6,784 bases of DNA from positions 1 to 6,784 of the forward strand of contig CADBME010000001.1 in assembly GCA_902795715.1 (NCBI GenBank), written 5' to 3'. Under the pieces are notes generated by a model that saw only the letters and a program-made list of their open reading frames with translations, did no database searches and was not told the origin of the DNA. Position 1 is the first letter of the stretch; each line of letters starts with the position of its first letter. Positions 6,674-6,784 of the stretch are shown in pieces. Source of the DNA: an uncultured Lachnospiraceae bacterium. Lineage in GTDB: Bacteria > Bacillota_A > Clostridia > Lachnospirales > Lachnospiraceae. A program made the translations under genes and the position numbers.

Positions 6674-6784
6674 TTGAAAATCACAGTAGCAGGCGTTGGA
6701 TACGTTGGGCTGAGTCTCGCCGTTCTCCTCGCCCAGAATCATGAAGTAACAGCCATAACGACCACAGAGGCGAAAGCAGAAAAA
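6674..6784 (+). CDS. ugd: UDP-glucose 6-dehydrogenase-like protein, 3'-truncated by the window edge
   Basis: Only the first 37 residues are visible. They begin KITVAGVGYVGLSLAVLLAQ, the Rossmann dinucleotide-binding start of the UDP-glucose/GDP-mannose dehydrogenase family (GxGxxG as G7-V-G9-Y-V-G12). Family knowledge: UDP-glucose dehydrogenase oxidises UDP-glucose to UDP-glucuronate with two NAD+; close relatives act on UDP-HexNAc or GDP-mannose. The NHEVTAI spacing best fits UDP-glucose dehydrogenase, but substrate identity needs the rest of the gene. The start is TTG with GGAGGA 7 bases upstream; an ATG is absent at a suitable position. At residue 29, at the end of the second beta strand, there is Thr in AITTTEAKAEK, where well-known members such as the Streptococcus pyogenes enzyme have Asp. 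It lies 35 bases after wzx and has higher G+C than wzx, suggesting a return to a more conserved part of the locus. In context it would supply a uronic acid donor. Confidence 0.8.
   Translation, partial: MKITVAGVGYVGLSLAVLLAQNHEVTAITTTEAKAEK

Overview
This window is an interior piece of a polysaccharide (capsule or exopolysaccharide) biosynthesis operon of the Wzx/Wzy-dependent type. All seven recognisable genes lie on the + strand, separated by only 3 to 41 bases, and no gap holds a terminator-like hairpin with a T-run. Both ends are cut by the window edge. The style suggests a low-GC Firmicute, probably a clostridial/Lachnospiraceae-type gut or rumen anaerobe: strong AGGAGG-type ribosome binding sites, GTG and TTG starts, and a TupA-type ATP-grasp protein beside a Wzx/Wzy pair. 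The taxonomic call is inference only.

Layout. (1) 1-762 is the C-terminal part of an ANL-superfamily (AMP-forming) acyl/aryl ligase. (2) 804-2048 is a GT4 glycosyltransferase. (3) 2086-2937 is a GT2 glycosyltransferase with a GTG start. (4) 2941-4152 is a Wzy-type polymerase. (5) 4191-5126 is a TupA-like ATP-grasp protein. (6) 5148-6638 is a Wzx-type flippase. (7) From 6674 to the edge is the N-terminus of a UDP-glucose 6-dehydrogenase-like protein with a TTG start. No RNA genes, insertion sequences, CRISPR arrays or origins were seen. No stretch over 300 bases lacks a gene.

How the genes fit together (inference from families). The two glycosyltransferases extend a lipid-linked repeat unit on the cytoplasmic face. 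Wzx flips it and Wzy polymerises it outside. The dehydrogenase would make UDP-glucuronate as a sugar donor. The TupA-like ATP-grasp protein could join an amino acid to a uronic acid of the repeat unit, as proposed for Bacillus teichuronopeptide. The AMP ligase could activate an acyl group for decorating a sugar. The initiating phosphoglycosyl transferase, chain-length regulator and kinase/phosphatase module are not in the window.

Base composition is mosaic. Counted by eye, G+C is 34/60 at 61-120, 27/60 at 541-600, 19/60 at 1201-1260, 19/60 at 4561-4620 and 31/60 at 6721-6780. This fits a low-GC strain-specific cassette between more conserved flanking genes. The points most worth a second look are the ATP-grasp plus uronate-dehydrogenase pairing, two perfect inverted repeats at the start of wzx together with its missing Shine-Dalgarno, and a Thr where the dehydrogenase family normally has its NAD-ribose-binding Asp.
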